Assembly (NCBI GenBank): GCA_028673005.1
Contig: CM054116.1
Span: forward strand, 33,328,854-33,392,853
Origin: Tanypteryx hageni
Lineage: Eukaryota; Arthropoda; Insecta; Odonata; Petaluridae
Direction of reading: 5' to 3'
Length of the DNA: 64,000 nucleotides
Part shown: positions 35,801 to 46,801 of the stretch, piece by piece
Numbering within the stretch: the stretch's first letter is position 1
Layout of the letters: every line of letters starts with the position of its first letter
Made by a program: the position numbers and the translations under genes
Notes under the pieces: model-generated
Database searches by the model: none
Seen by the model: the letters and a program-made list of their open reading frames with translations, nothing else
What the model was told of the DNA's origin: nothing

Positions 35801-38800
35801 GCCTGAGTGAGGTATATCACACAATGGAGGTTCTGTCAAGAAAAGATCCCAACTTTGAACGAAGCTTTGCAATAAAGAGAACTGCTAATGCATGTGGCTA
35901 AGACTTCTTGGAATTCCATAAATTTTTTTAATGCTTGTTACCTGATGATGGTGATTATTCACCTGTCGTGTCATGCATTTATTTGTGGAAATTAGCAAAA
36001 GTTTTTCATTAAAACTACTTTCTCATATTGCTATTTTATTTGTTTAAAGAGAACTGTGTTACAAGCTATGCATTGCTGCTCACAAATGCTTCGTGACAGA
36101 AAGAAGGAAAATCAGTCTACCATTGAAGCTTTTTTCAAGCAACACAGTGACAAGAGCAATAGCTAGTTTCATCTACCAGCAGAAATGCTGGAATTCCCTG
36201 TGTAGATACATATTGCCAATTTGGAGGAGCAGGACTGCTCTATGAACTATTGATTTATTATCTTATTTGATGTATTTTAAAAATAAAGTCCATATTTCAT
36301 ATTTTAGGCTCATGTGGCATGTTAGTATTTAATGACATTCTACTGTGTTTCCCCTTCTTCAAAGTACTGGGATTCTTTCCTAAGCCTCCTGTGTTATTTC
36401 TACCATGGGTTACTAAGTTTTTGATAATGAAGTGGTCATGGAACATATCTATTTTGTTGATTGAAGTATTACTGTACCATCAACTAATTTAAATTTACTT
36501 AAATTACATTTAGGTGTTTTCTCTTGGAATTAGACTTATTTTAGCCATAAATTGGCTAAATGTCCTGCCAACTCTCAAAATTCAGGCATCAATTAACTAT
36601 TTATGCACTAGTGTAAAACCCCATCAATATGATGGGAAGAAATTTTATTATTTAAATCATATTTTCATCATTATTTTTGGAGATAATTTTTTCATATTCC
36701 TTCAATGTCAAAATTATCACTCTTAGCCAAAATTTTATTCCAAATAGCATCATAAAGAAACAAAATTCTTGATGATTTGTCAGAGAAAGTAATAGTTAGT
36801 AGCATTGTGTATTGAAAACAGTTATATGCTATGCAAACACATCCATCATTTATTATATAACAGTTGGGTTTCAATTTACACAGCTCAAGGATAAAGATTT
36901 TTTCTATGTATCTATCTCTCCCTCCTTTTTTTCTTCCCTCCAAATCTATATCCACTCTCGCACTACTGATCTCCCTCTTACTATTGATAAAATGAACCAT
37001 GGCCTCACTTCTTTATCCAAATGGAGCAACGTAAATATCCTAAAAATTAATATTACAAAAAGTTAGTCTATCATTATTGGGTATCCCAAACTTCTCTCCA
37101 CATTAAACTTCCCCTACTTTTGCTCAATAACTCTTATTCCTTTACATAACACTGCAACTAATCTTGGGTTAGTATTCAATGAAGCATTGACTTGGACTGA
37201 TCATATAACTAAAATATGCAATACTGTTAACAGCTCACTTCACTGACTAAAAAGAATTAAAAGCATTATCCATTTCTCTCTTCGCAAGTGACTTATCACT
37301 GCTCTTGTCCTTCCACAGTTTGATTACTGCAATACAGCCTATCAAGATCTATCTAACAAGCTATCTTTAAAATTACAGTGGACCAAAAATGCCTGTGTTA
37401 GATTCATTTGTGATCTTCAAAAGAGTGACCACATCATTCAATATTTTTATAAGTTAGGTTAGGTATAATTCATACATTTTATCTACTGTTTATTGTAATA
37501 CTTTTTAATATTCATGATATTGGCAAAGCGTTAAATGTAAGAATGGACCTTATGATCCAAATTTCATTTGAATAAAGATGCTAATCTATCTAACTTCCCT
37601 CACTCTCTCTTCCTTCCTACTTATCTAAATCCAACTTAACATAAGTAAACTGCCAGATTCTGTAATCTGCCAGCAATAAATTATTTAAAAAACCTAAGAT
37701 TTTCATGTTCAAAACAATTTTACGGGCCAATTAGAATTGTATATGAAAATTGACACTATAAAAATAAATTGTCATTCTTTTTGACAACATTTGGTTCAAG
37801 GGTTTGTTTGATGATTGTGATAAATTTTAAAACAAATAAAAAATTTGTAGCACCGGTTCATATGCTAATCAAATAGAGGAATGAAACATCCCCGAGATTG
37901 AACCTGGTTTGTTATCATGCTTGGCGATCATCCTAATTTTCTTTAGGCATAAGACTGACTATGAACTGAAAGAACGACCACAGTATTATTAGATATAGTT
38001 TGAATGTAGATGGTTGTAAATCCAATATTTCAAGAAAGATAATCAGTATATATTTTGCTTTGTATTTATTATCTACAATAAAATTATCTGTGAAATAATT
38101 GCATAATTAAGGCAATTTTTTTAATTTTACATACAACTCATATTTAGTTAAAGAAATATTACATTTTGAATTGTTACATGTATTTAATTTTGATTTATAA
38201 ACTTCATCATAATTTCATTGATTGGAAAAGGTTATCTTTACAACTTATCAGGATTTATCATTTCCCCAAAATTTAAATTTGGTTTAAATCACAATTATGT
38301 TAGCTATTGACAGAGGAAAATTATCATATCTTTTTATTAGATATATTCCTGTAACATCAAATCAGATATACCTTCTGCAATCAATTAGTATTGTGGTTAG
38401 AAATTGATGGAATGAAATGATCATAATATTTTATACAGATAGGCATAAGCTGTGAAGTTGGGAATAATTTTTGAAACAAGAAAAATTCTGCTATGGGCAG
38501 GAATCAAACCCAGATCTCCCCCATAGTTAGGAGTCTAGTTATGTCCATGATTATGAAATCTGAGGTGAAATAAATTTTTAATTAAATTTAGGTCTGGGCT
38601 AAATGTTCTCGGAAAGAAATCATAATTTACATTTTGCTTTCTGTTAGTTTTAAATTTTAAAATCTATTATTAATTAATTAGTCAGATAAATCTATTATTA
38701 TTTATCATTTAATACTCTATTTCAGAATTTGCTTGGCTACAATGAAAAATCAGATATTTATAGTGTTGGAATTACAGCATGTGAGCTTGCAAATGGCATT

Positions 38801-41800
38801 GTTCCATTTGCAAACATACCAAACACGTTAATGCTTACAGAAAAGCTCCGTGGAATCACTCCACAGTTGATAGATCAAACCACTTACTCTCCTTCCCTAC
38901 CACTACACCAAAATTCTGATGAAGCACAGGAAAATGATTCTGAGGGAGGTGAGTATTTCTTGAGGAAATGTTTTTGTTCATATAATTTTTTTTAAATGCA
39001 CAAAAAAATTAAAATCTGCGAAGTGCAAAATTTACAACTATGGATATTGGGCGGCAAATCTCCTCAAATAATCATCCATGGGTAGGGTTTGATGAAACAA
39101 AACAAACCTCCAAAACTCAGGGCATATTCTTCCTTTTTATCTGTGGGTCTATGGAATATTTAAAGAGTTCACTCAAAAATAATGGCTCACAAAATTCAGA
39201 CCTTTGACTCAATTTTGGCTTATTTGGAATTTTGTCTGAATCGAGAAAATTGTCTAAAATTTATAATAATATTGACACTTGTGTACTGTAGTGCTCTTTA
39301 CCATTGGATTAATGTTACAATTTGGATATCACTATTCATGGACCATGTTAAAAATGTTTCATTACAGGCTGTCTTTTCTCAGTCTAATCTATCGTTTCAC
39401 TGAAATTTCTGATACTTTTGCTCTCTGTACCTCTTTGTTAGCTCTGTCCTCCCACTTCTAAAATACTGCTCGCCTGTTTGGTCTTCAGCATCTCCCACTA
39501 TTCTCTAGCTTCCCAAGAGGCCAATAAATTTTTTCTTCTCTATAATTTGCCATCATGTCTCCACCCTCTGTAATTCTTCCTCTACTCACATCCTTCACAT
39601 AGGTTTATCAACTTTATCTCATCAGAGATCTTTGATGGTCATTGAATTCCTTAAAAATATAGTAAGTGGCTCTTACAGAACCACTGACCTCTATCTTTTT
39701 TCTACCTGTTCCCTCCCACACCACACAGCTACATGATCTCTTCCACAGTCCACTCCTCCTAGACTTGCAGTAACCAAGCATTCATTGTCATTCCGCCTCC
39801 CCAGTCTCTACAATTCCCGATTCAGTGGAGAGCCTCACACAGCTATCTTCCATGGTTAATTCATCTCCCCTCTCCTGTTTAAATTCCACTTGTTATTGTT
39901 ATGTTTGAATATTTTGTTGCTGATATATTTAATTTCTATAACTACTAGTTATTATTTATTCTATTACTTTGTTACTATGTCCAATGTATGTAAAAGCCTG
40001 AGTCCTGCTTTTGGATAATTTAAGTAAATAAATAAATTACAGTGCATCATACAGATTCTGGAGTTGGTGAGAGTGTTACTAGCAACAATCACCAACAGCA
40101 TCCACCAGGTGCTCCTGGAGGATACAAGGGAGTTGATGCTTCCATGGGCGATGAAGCTTCTCCTAAACAACCTAGTAGAAGCAGCAACCATGCACCAAAC
40201 TCATCTTCAACTACCTCATTCCGTATTGGAACCCAAGGTGGTGTAACAATGGGGTTCTTAGGCGATGAAATAAATGCAGGAGATGATGAGGAAGATATTT
40301 GGATGCAGCGAAAATTTTCTGAGGCATTTCACCAACTAGTGGAATTATGTCTTCTAAGAGATCCTGTGCTTAGGCCTGCTGCTGAGCCTCTCCTTTCTCA
40401 TCAGTTTTTTAAGCAGTACAGGTAAGAAACTCTTTTATGAACTTATTTAGGTAGCATAAGACTGGTTCTCAAACTTTTTTGAGCCGCGGCACACTTTCAG
40501 AGATAAAGAGGGTTTCGCTGCACCCCAGTCTTATGACAAGCTTTTTATATTTTTAGATATGGATATTACAACCTTTGGACACATCCATTTGTTGATGCTA
40601 CTACATAATCAATTTATTAGAAGAATTATTGCCCTAATTACCCACCAACACATGCAAATCGTTTATTTATTTACTAAGCAAAATTTTCGTAACACCCCTA
40701 AATATCTACTGTGGCACATCAGTTTGCCATGGCACCCAGTTTGAGAACCACTGGCATAAGATATTGAAAGTCACATAGGCACAATTTTTGTTTTTGATTT
40801 TTTTGTATTAAAAATTCCAAATGTTGTATACTTCCACTTGGTATTCTATGAGGTGCTACCCAAAAGTTATGAGAATGTATTTATAAACAAAGATTAGTTT
40901 AACTTACCTAATTTTGCATCATGTCCCCTTCAAAGTACTCCCCTTGGGAGTTAATAGACTGAGTCCAGTGATTCTGCCAGTGTTGGAAGCATATCTGAAA
41001 TTCTTCTTTTGTAATACTGTAAAGCACCTCCTGAGATTGTTGCTGAATCTCCAAAACATTATAAATCTCTTTCCTTTGAGCTTCAATTTCATCTTTGGAA
41101 ACAAGAAGAAGTCGCAGAGAGTAAGGGGGTTAGGGGTTCACAGCTATGTTATTCTTGGCCAGAAACCGTTGGACAGACTGGGCGGTGTGAACGGGTCCAT
41201 CGTCATGATGAACCAACCAATCTCCATTTCGCTATTTCTCCGGACGTTTTCCCGCAGATGCCATAGCACTTCTGTGTAATACTGCTGATAGACAGTTTGA
41301 CCAGGAGAGATGAATTCGTGATGCACAACCCCATCTCAGTCGATAAAATGATCAACATGCATTTGACATTTGATCAAACTTGTCTAGCCCTCTTTGGACA
41401 TGGCAAATGCGGAGATTTCCATTGTCACGACTGCTGGTTTGTTTTTGGATCATACCCGTAAACCCACATTTCATCACCTGTAATGCACTTTGACATGAAA
41501 TCTGGGTCATCTTGAATGCATTGTTAAAGATTATAACACACAATCAATTTTCCTTTTGTTCATCCATTAACACTCAAGGAAGAAATTTGGCAGAGATCCT
41601 TAACATGTTCAGATCTTCTGATAAAATGCATTGGCAGCTACCATAAGAAAGATTTATTTTTTGCACAAATCATGAATAGTGAGACGTCTGTCTTGATAAA
41701 TTAACTCTCGAACCCTTTCAATATTTTCCATTCTGCTCATCAATGGCACTCCAGAACATTCTTCGTTTTCCATGGAAGTTTGTCCATCTTTGAGTCTTGA

Positions 41801-44800
41801 GATCCCCCTGTATGTTTGTGCTTTTGATAAAGCATTCTTCTCCAAAGGCTGTTCGTAACATTTCATGTGTTTCAGAAGATGTTTTACCCAGCTTGAAACA
41901 AAACTCTTTCAGTTTCAACCTTGGTTAACTCTTTGTTCTTTTGAATCACTTATTTAAAAAAATCACAGAACATGTGTTACATGTCTTCTCATAACATTCT
42001 CATAACTTTTGGGTGGCACCTTGTATTGAACTTCACATAAAAATTAAGAATTAAAGACAGAAGGTGTAACAATATTGAATTCCACTATTTTACCAAAATA
42101 AAACCATTTGGGTTTTGCCTTACTAAGGCATTGTCAGATAAACTTAAGATAGTAAGCATAAAATATATTGGAAATCTGTATCAGGGGTGAAGAGTGAATC
42201 AGGTTTGGATTGGTGGAAATTGTAGATCAGAAGTGGATTGCTGTGGAGAGGGTGGGAGAGAAGGCAGGACAGGTCATACGCTAAACAAAAGCAGGAGGGT
42301 AAGAGAGCATCACTCCCGGGGCTGGCTGGCAAAGGCTGCCTTCATTGGTCCAGAAAAGCCTGAAGTGAATGGAGAAGAGAGGTGAGTGGGTGGGAAAGAC
42401 ATACTTGTGGCTGAGCAGCTTTGAGAGAGAGAGGCTGTGGGTCAGAATCTCCAATTGTTCAAGAGAGATGTTGCTTTTCTTTGGTCTGGAAGTGTAAAAA
42501 TTTCTCCTCTAAAGGTGATTTTCAGAGATGGTGCTTCATCAAGTGTGAGGTAAGGTTCTTCATCTTGAAACAGTATTGGTGTTCCTTGATCCTGACCTTA
42601 ACAGCATCACACATATATCACTTAAGTTAATATAATCCATTTCATTGAAGGTCATCAACATGATATTTGGCCTTCATTAGTTTTGCTAGGGTGAGGGATG
42701 GTTAGAAAACAGCCTTTAGTATTTCCTGGGGTAGAAGTTGGGAGAGTTTATATGAGAAACTACTTAATAAACTTAATTTGCACCATCTAGGGGTTTCAAA
42801 GACTAATTTTTGTTTTATGGCTAGAATTTTGTCTGTTGGTTGCTCCTGATAATTGTTGCTTGATGGTTTTGAGTTCTTGTTTGGAGTTGTTTTCTGAAAG
42901 TGATGTATGTAAAAGTCATTTGATCATTGAGTGGAGAGTCGCTTGTTTGTGGAGGATTGTGAAGATTATTAAGTATGTTGTAGTCTTTATATGTAGGTTT
43001 TCTATACTTTGAGATGTGTTTTCTTTCAAAGATTTAAATGTGTAGATCAAGAAATTTTAGATTTCAGTACATTTCTATTTCAAATGAGAATTTATTTGCA
43101 AGCAATTAATTGCCCATTGCATTGCAATTAAATTCTCATATTATACTTCTGCCTCCCTCACCCACTCCACAGCAGATTATTTCTAACGAACAACTCTCAC
43201 CAGTCCAAGCCACATTCACTCCCAACAGGTATACCATCAATTCATCGCTGTTAATTCATCTCGGTCAATTGTTTATGCATCAATTCATCTTGAGTCAATT
43301 CATCATATGGCAAATTTATCGCATTACAAATTCATTGCATGACGAATTCATCGTAAGACGAATTCATCGCATGACATAGGCATAAGAATGTTTTTCCAAT
43401 GAAATATTTTTGTTATTTTCAAGAATTGCTTAAGGGAATAGGATACCATTTTATGTATTAATACTGTGAGCAAACATAGTTGATGTATGGCAGGTGGCGA
43501 ATATTTTTCCAACCAAATATATTTTTGTTAATTTAATGAGTCATTGAGTGAATAGGATATCACTTTATGTATTAATACTGTGCACCACAAGGGTTGGTAT
43601 AAGGCAGGGGTGGATTATTTTTCCTACCAAATACCCTCATGCAATTGATTTGCCATACAATGAATTTGTCTTGCGATGCATTTGTCATGCGATTAATTGA
43701 TGTGCAATGAATTGACATAGAAACCTACCAACACGTCATACAGCATTCTTATTAATTTGAAGTTTACTATCTTAAATTAACCTGAAAATGCCTTTATAAT
43801 GTGAAACCTAGATTGTTTTATTTCAATGAAAGAGTGGAACTTAACATTGTTATCCCTTATGCATTATATAATATATATAGTCCACAGAGTTATGCCTACT
43901 AAAGTTAACTATAGGTCTCTCTCTCCTTATGTGGGGATTACGTTCCAGGAAAATGACACAAAGTGAATTCACATAAACAGAGCCCATATTGACATGTAAA
44001 AGATAGGGATACGTTCCACAAGCAATCCTAGCTCCCCTCCAAGATGTTCTTCTTTCGGTCCATAATGACTTCTTATGCACTAAATACAAACTTGAAACAA
44101 TTAACACTAAATTATGCTCACCCATAAAAGGAAGCAGATGAGCACAAGTGATGGCTGTTGTGGGTGACATAATAGTGAAGGTTTAAAGTGCTTGTCTTGG
44201 CCTAAAATAAGTTCTGTGGGCAAGGAGACAAAACTTCTCAAGTGTGCTCAAACAGTATCACAAGAAATCTCCACCTCCACTCTACAATATCCTCTCCCTT
44301 TTACTGTAGTGCTAATACGCAAAGCATAAGAGACAATGAGAGACTGAATGGTCGCCTTGTGGTGTAGTGGAGAACTTACTTACATTCGTGTTGCACTGGC
44401 CTCGTAACTGCATAAGAGCGACTCAAAGATGCATAAAAAGAAATTCTGGTAGCAATACGTTTGTTGCATAATGTCGAATTCGCATAAAGTGAACCTGCAT
44501 AAAGAAAGGGAAACCTGTATATGGAGTTAAGGAGATAGAACCTCAATTTAAGCATTAAAATTCATAAGGCTTGAATATTTGTGGTATTTATTTGATTAAT
44601 TACAAAATATAAATTCAAATGAAAATATGTATATGCCAATTTAATTAAACCTTGGCTCAAATTTCACCAACTAGGAACAAGTGAGAAAAGCTGAAGAGAA
44701 AGATGTTTATCTTTATTAAGGGGTGGAAGTGAACAAGGCAAGGCATGAAATGCTAAGCAAGCCAAAGTGGGTGGAAAGGGGGTGGCGGCTGAAGTCCAGA

Positions 44801-46198
44801 GGCTTCCTTGAATATTTAAACTTTCAATAATTTTTTTAATTGAAGTTAATGCAAGTTTCATTTTACATAGACGGAGGCGACGGAGTGGAGGAAGTGGAAC
44901 CAGTATGGGTGGAGATGGACATGCATCTCCCCTACTTGATATTCTCAAGCCAGCGCTTCAGCTTGTATGCAACCAGTGGCAGAGGCAGCAGAATAGTCCA
45001 GGTATATGATAGTCGTCTCCCTTGATCTTTAACTCTTCACAGAGAAAATTAATTCTTAAATGTGCCTGCTCACTGCTGGATTTAACTTAGGGGATTTAAA
45101 TTTTCCATACAGTAATTTGGAGAAAATATTAATATCTTTCAAACTAGTTTAGTGATTTTATTCAAATAAAACTCATTTTAAATATAGCATAGTACTTGGT
45201 TTTAAGCTGAAATGATTTCTGCAGAAAAAGTTTATTCTAGCTAAAGTAGATAGTTACAAACCTGACAACATTTTAAAATACATCACATTAGCGAGTACAG
45301 ATCTGTTATTGCCATTTCCTGGTTTAGAAATCTTCACACAGCTGTTTATGAAGCTCTCTTATATGTGTCTCTCAGAAAAGAGATCTGAAACATTGCCACA
45401 AGAGTGGGAGAAAGTCTCTTTTTGCCATTTAACTAGTCATCGATGACTTTAGTGGGAGGCCCGTGTCCAGTTAACTGGCCATGGGTGTCAGTCCCTTTCT
45501 GTGATCTCCCTGTGCTTGGGGCATAATGGTATCGTTTCATGCTTTCAGTGGGCCTCTGGCAAGCTCCAATATTTCCTCCAGTAGTTGTGGTTTCTATTTC
45601 TGCAGCAAGATGGCAACTCTTTTACATCATATTCTTTCATGACAAAAAAGTCATGTTACATGTTGGCCTCTGGGAAGAGTGTAGCAAATTCAATGGGCAG
45701 TCAATGTGTTAAGTGTCAAAAATTGAAAATTAAGTTCTTGTCTTAGGTACCTCCAAAAGCCATATTAAGGTTATAAAAATGTGCATTTTGGCTACAAAGC
45801 AGCCATCTTCAATGGTGATTCACTGAAATTAGATTCTAAAAAAGCTTTGCATCCACAGTATTGCCATGAGTAATCCCTTTTATTGATTCAAGTTGATCTT
45901 CTGGGGTACATCTCATATAATAAATGATTTTAAATCTGAATGTTTGAAACTGTTTGCTTTCATGCAGTAAGACAAGGATTTCTTGGTCAAGTCATTTATG
46001 AAAGTTACTTGTACGTTTATTCTGCAATTTTAATTAAAAGAATTTCTCAAAACCCATCATAGAGAATTTTTAGTTGGTTTTGTGTTGTGATTGCCTTTTC
46101 TGATATTTTATTCTTTCAACACAGATGAGCTTCAGTCATTATTGGCTGCTGAGCAGTTTGAAGAAATGTATATAGGACAGGATGACTGGGAGTTTTGA
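32582..46198 (+). CDS. Stlk: STRAD pseudokinase (Stlk), complete, 7 coding exons
   Basis: STRAD is a STE20-family pseudokinase that, with MO25, activates and exports LKB1. Exons are 32582-32815, 34540-34775, 34883-35054, 38726-38948, 40043-40421, 44871-45001 and 46125-46198: 1449 bases, 482 residues, all phases closing. Catalytic residues are lost as in known STRADs. The glycine loop is degenerate ([13 protein letters not shown]), the VAIK lysine is Arg62 (IAIRC), HRD is HRS ([13 protein letters not shown], 155-167) and DFG is GLR (LSGLR, 174-178). Family blocks include [14 protein letters not shown] [40 protein letters not shown] and the C-terminal WEF (480-482), which docks in MO25. Exon 5 adds a ~90-residue Gly/Ser/Asn-rich insert before the final helix. 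The start MAQGLTP is chosen because it is the first in-frame ATG of its exon and has a strong context (GGGATGG). Confidence 0.96.
32816..34539 (+). other. STRAD intron 1
   Basis: This intron is AT-rich. It contains a probable hAT-type element (about 33,804-34,398, with ends GCAGTTCGCATCGGTTCAC and a reverse-complement-like GAACTGGTTGCTAAAATTTT) enclosing the small palindromic MITE at 34,032-34,144. Nothing else is definite. Confidence 0.5.
34032..34144. mobile_element. 113-bp near-palindromic MITE (hairpin)
   Basis: The arms AAAGAAAAGTTGTATATTTC and GAAATTTACAACTTTTCTTT pair, and the match continues through ACTTAAAATGATTTTATTA. Arms are about 45 bases with a short loop. A transcript through it would fold into a long hairpin. 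Confidence 0.75.
34540..34775 (+). CDS. Stlk: STRAD exon 2 (N-lobe to catalytic loop)
   Basis: The exon reads [20 protein letters not shown], then [37 protein letters not shown] and ends YIHR across the split Arg. It matches the human STRAD block with HPNIVPY and GSAKDLI. The donor is ATAG|GTACAA. Confidence 0.96.
34883..35054 (+). CDS. Stlk: STRAD exon 3 (pseudo-catalytic and activation segment)
   Basis: The exon reads [20 protein letters not shown], then [20 protein letters not shown] and [10 protein letters not shown]. The HRD aspartate is serine and the DFG motif is GLR, as in vertebrate STRADs. The donor is CAG|GTTAGT. About 60 bases later the intron holds the end of a hAT-type element (near 35115-35147). 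Confidence 0.96.
35308..35496 (+). mobile_element. 189-bp TA-flanked MITE, copy 1
   Basis: The ends ATTCAGACCCAGATTTAGC and the complement CACTAAATCAGGGTCTGA match, with TA at 35306-35307 and 35497-35498. The interior (CCATTTGTCCATCACTGAC, GCAGGGGTGGCAGTAAAC) recurs in reverse at 48,099-48,271. Confidence 0.8.
36880..37740 (+). pseudogene. LINE reverse transcriptase fragment
   Basis: With frameshifts and stops the plus strand reads [50 protein letters not shown], then [20 protein letters not shown]. This is the C-terminal half of a jockey/CR1/I-type reverse transcriptase. A second short retro tail interrupts it near 37,450-37,590. Confidence 0.75.
38455..38545 (-). repeat. tRNA-like SINE fragment
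   Basis: On the minus strand GATCTGGGTTTGATTCCTGC carries a B-box-like core 40-50 bases after ACTAGACTCCTAACTATGG. This resembles a tRNA-derived SINE head. The acceptor stem does not pair. Confidence 0.45.
38726..38948 (+). CDS. Stlk: STRAD exon 4 (C-lobe)
   Basis: The exon reads [20 protein letters not shown], then [30 protein letters not shown] and an acidic tail. This matches the animal STRAD consensus closely. The donor is GGAG|GTGAGT. Confidence 0.96.
39279..40040 (+). pseudogene. 5'-truncated LINE ending at STRAD exon 5 acceptor
   Basis: The decayed frame gives [20 protein letters not shown], the ASPTIL-type block, [12 protein letters not shown] and [17 protein letters not shown], the C-terminal domain of a non-LTR reverse transcriptase. 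The 3' tail is a (TAAA)n run at 40,022-40,036, six bases from the exon 5 border at 40,043. Confidence 0.75.
40043..40421 (+). CDS. Stlk: STRAD exon 5 (low-complexity insert and last C-lobe helices)
   Basis: The exon opens [18 protein letters not shown], runs through a Gly/Ser/Asn/Pro-rich insert, then [19 protein letters not shown] and [20 protein letters not shown]. The end matches the human block with FHHFVEQCLQRNP and HSFFKQ. The acceptor is unusual: the 3' end of a LINE lies immediately before it, so the usual pyrimidine tract is replaced by an A-rich (TAAA) stretch. Confidence 0.95.
40462..40753. mobile_element. 292-bp hAT MITE with perfect 8-bp target duplication
   Basis: The left end CTGGTTCTCAAACTTTTTTG and right end GTTTGAGAACCACTG are inverted hAT-type termini. 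The 8-base duplication GCATAAGA is identical at 40454-40461 and 40754-40761, so the insertion is recent or well preserved. Confidence 0.92.
40849..42023 (-). mobile_element. Broken mariner (Tc1/mariner) element, nearly full length
   Basis: The ends AGGTGCTACCCAAAAGTTAT and the complement of ATAACTTTTGGGTGGCACCT are ~25-bp inverted repeats with TA flanks. On the minus strand the decayed transposase reads [40 protein letters not shown], a GDESW-like block ([12 protein letters not shown]), [20 protein letters not shown] and [14 protein letters not shown]. Several frameshifts and stops break it. Length 1,175 bp is close to the usual 1.3 kb. Confidence 0.92.
43060..43740. repeat. Palindromic minisatellite element with central 113-bp tandem unit
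   Basis: The left part (about 43,225-43,380) repeats a degenerate ~18-mer of the form GACGAATTCATCGCAT. The right part (about 43,625-43,730) holds the same unit in inverse complement (ATGAATTTGTCTTGCG). Between them a ~113-bp unit is duplicated (GGATAYCAYTTTATGTATTA recurs at 43,441 and 43,554). Tandem units inside a palindromic frame recall Helitron-derived elements (DINE/HINE), which is an inference. Confidence 0.6.
43912..44517. mobile_element. 606-bp TA-flanked element
   Basis: The ends TAGGTCTCTCTCTCCTTATG and the complement of CATAAAGAAAGGGAAACCTG are imperfect inverted repeats with TA flanks. Sub-terminal TTACGTTCC/GATACGTTCC-like motifs recur. No transposase is visible. Confidence 0.65.
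44871..45001 (+). CDS. Stlk: STRAD exon 6
   Basis: The split Arg opens [17 protein letters not shown], then [20 protein letters not shown]. The basic run corresponds to KRRASEA in human STRADA and the helix to its ELLRPV segment. The donor is CCAG|GTATAT. An overlapping frame in another phase is a shadow. Confidence 0.9.
45002..46124 (+). other. STRAD intron 6
   Basis: An ordinary AT-rich intron of about 1.1 kb. I see no repeat or coding signal in it. Confidence 0.6.
46125..46198 (+). CDS. Stlk: STRAD exon 7 (WEF terminus)
   Basis: The split Asp opens [19 protein letters not shown], then DDWEF and TGA. The terminal Trp-Glu-Phe is the motif that docks into MO25. Human STRADA ends VDDWEF. This anchors the end of the gene. 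Confidence 0.97.
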
Positions 46199-46530
46199 AC
46201 ATTCAATGTTGAATGATCTTACTAGACATGTTAAAGAATCGATCCTGAAGTCAAGTTATCGAACCAGCCACTGAGGAATTGCTCTTGTCATAGGGAAACA
46301 CTTGGAGCATCTGGAAACAAATAAATCTTTTAAAATGGTAATCAAAATCCATTTCTTAATATGGAGAATTCATTTACTACCAGTAAAAATGAAGGACATG
46401 ACTGTACAATGTGCCAATTTAAGTGTTCAAGTGCTAGTTGCCAAGGCCCACCTTTATTAGTTTATAATGTTTTTATTATATTAATTTGATTTGATATTTT
46501 ATGAACAGTTTTCATAAAATGTAAAGCATC

Positions 46531-46536
46531 AATAAA
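46531..46536 (+). terminator. STRAD polyadenylation signal
   Basis: An AATAAA hexamer lies about 330 bases after the STRAD stop, followed by a T-rich stretch. An earlier AATAAA-like site near 46,320 is a possible alternative. Confidence 0.5.
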
Positions 46537-46726
46537 GTTATGAGCTTCATGTATGTGCAATGACTTTCAGCTAATATTAATACCTACTGAACTCTTTAAA
46601 ATGGAACTTTTGTTGGTTAAACTTTGCTAGGCATTTGGCTATTGAAAGATGTCAAAGGACGGATGATTCTAGGAATGAGGTATAACTAGAATAAGGCTTT
46701 TTGAAAGATTAAAACAGTTGAATATA

Positions 46727-46801
46727 CACCAGGGACAGTAGGGAGGGGAATAAAAGTAGGGGAAGAAATAGTTACATTAACTACTATTACTGTCCCGGGT
46801 G
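46727..46801. mobile_element. 75-bp hairpin MITE
   Basis: CACCAGGGACAGTAG and the complement of TTACTGTCCCGGGTG pair, with TA on each side. It lies just past the STRAD polyadenylation signal. Confidence 0.6.

Larger units (their letters stand above)
35055..38725 (+). other. STRAD intron 3
   Basis: Contents include a hAT end near 35,115-35,147 (complement of GGGGTTGGCAACCTATGTCC), a TA-flanked MITE (35,308-35,496), a transposase tail-like piece near 36,048-36,165 ([20 protein letters not shown], jerky/pogo style), a LINE fragment (36,880-37,740) and a SINE-like piece (38,455-38,545). The rest is AT-rich. Confidence 0.55.
40422..44870 (+). other. STRAD intron 5
   Basis: The intron contains a hAT MITE (40,462-40,753), a broken mariner (40,849-42,023), a minisatellite palindrome (43,060-43,740) and a TA-flanked element (43,912-44,517). 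The stretch 42,030-43,050 shows nothing I can name. Confidence 0.65.

Noticed and set aside
37455..37475. TTAGG telomeric repeat
   Set aside because: Only two imperfect units (TTAGGTTAGG) are present, which is expected by chance in AT-rich DNA.
37850..37925. tRNA or SINE-like motif near 37,900
   Set aside because: Only a weak B-box-like GGTTCAATCTC is visible and no A box, which is too little to call.
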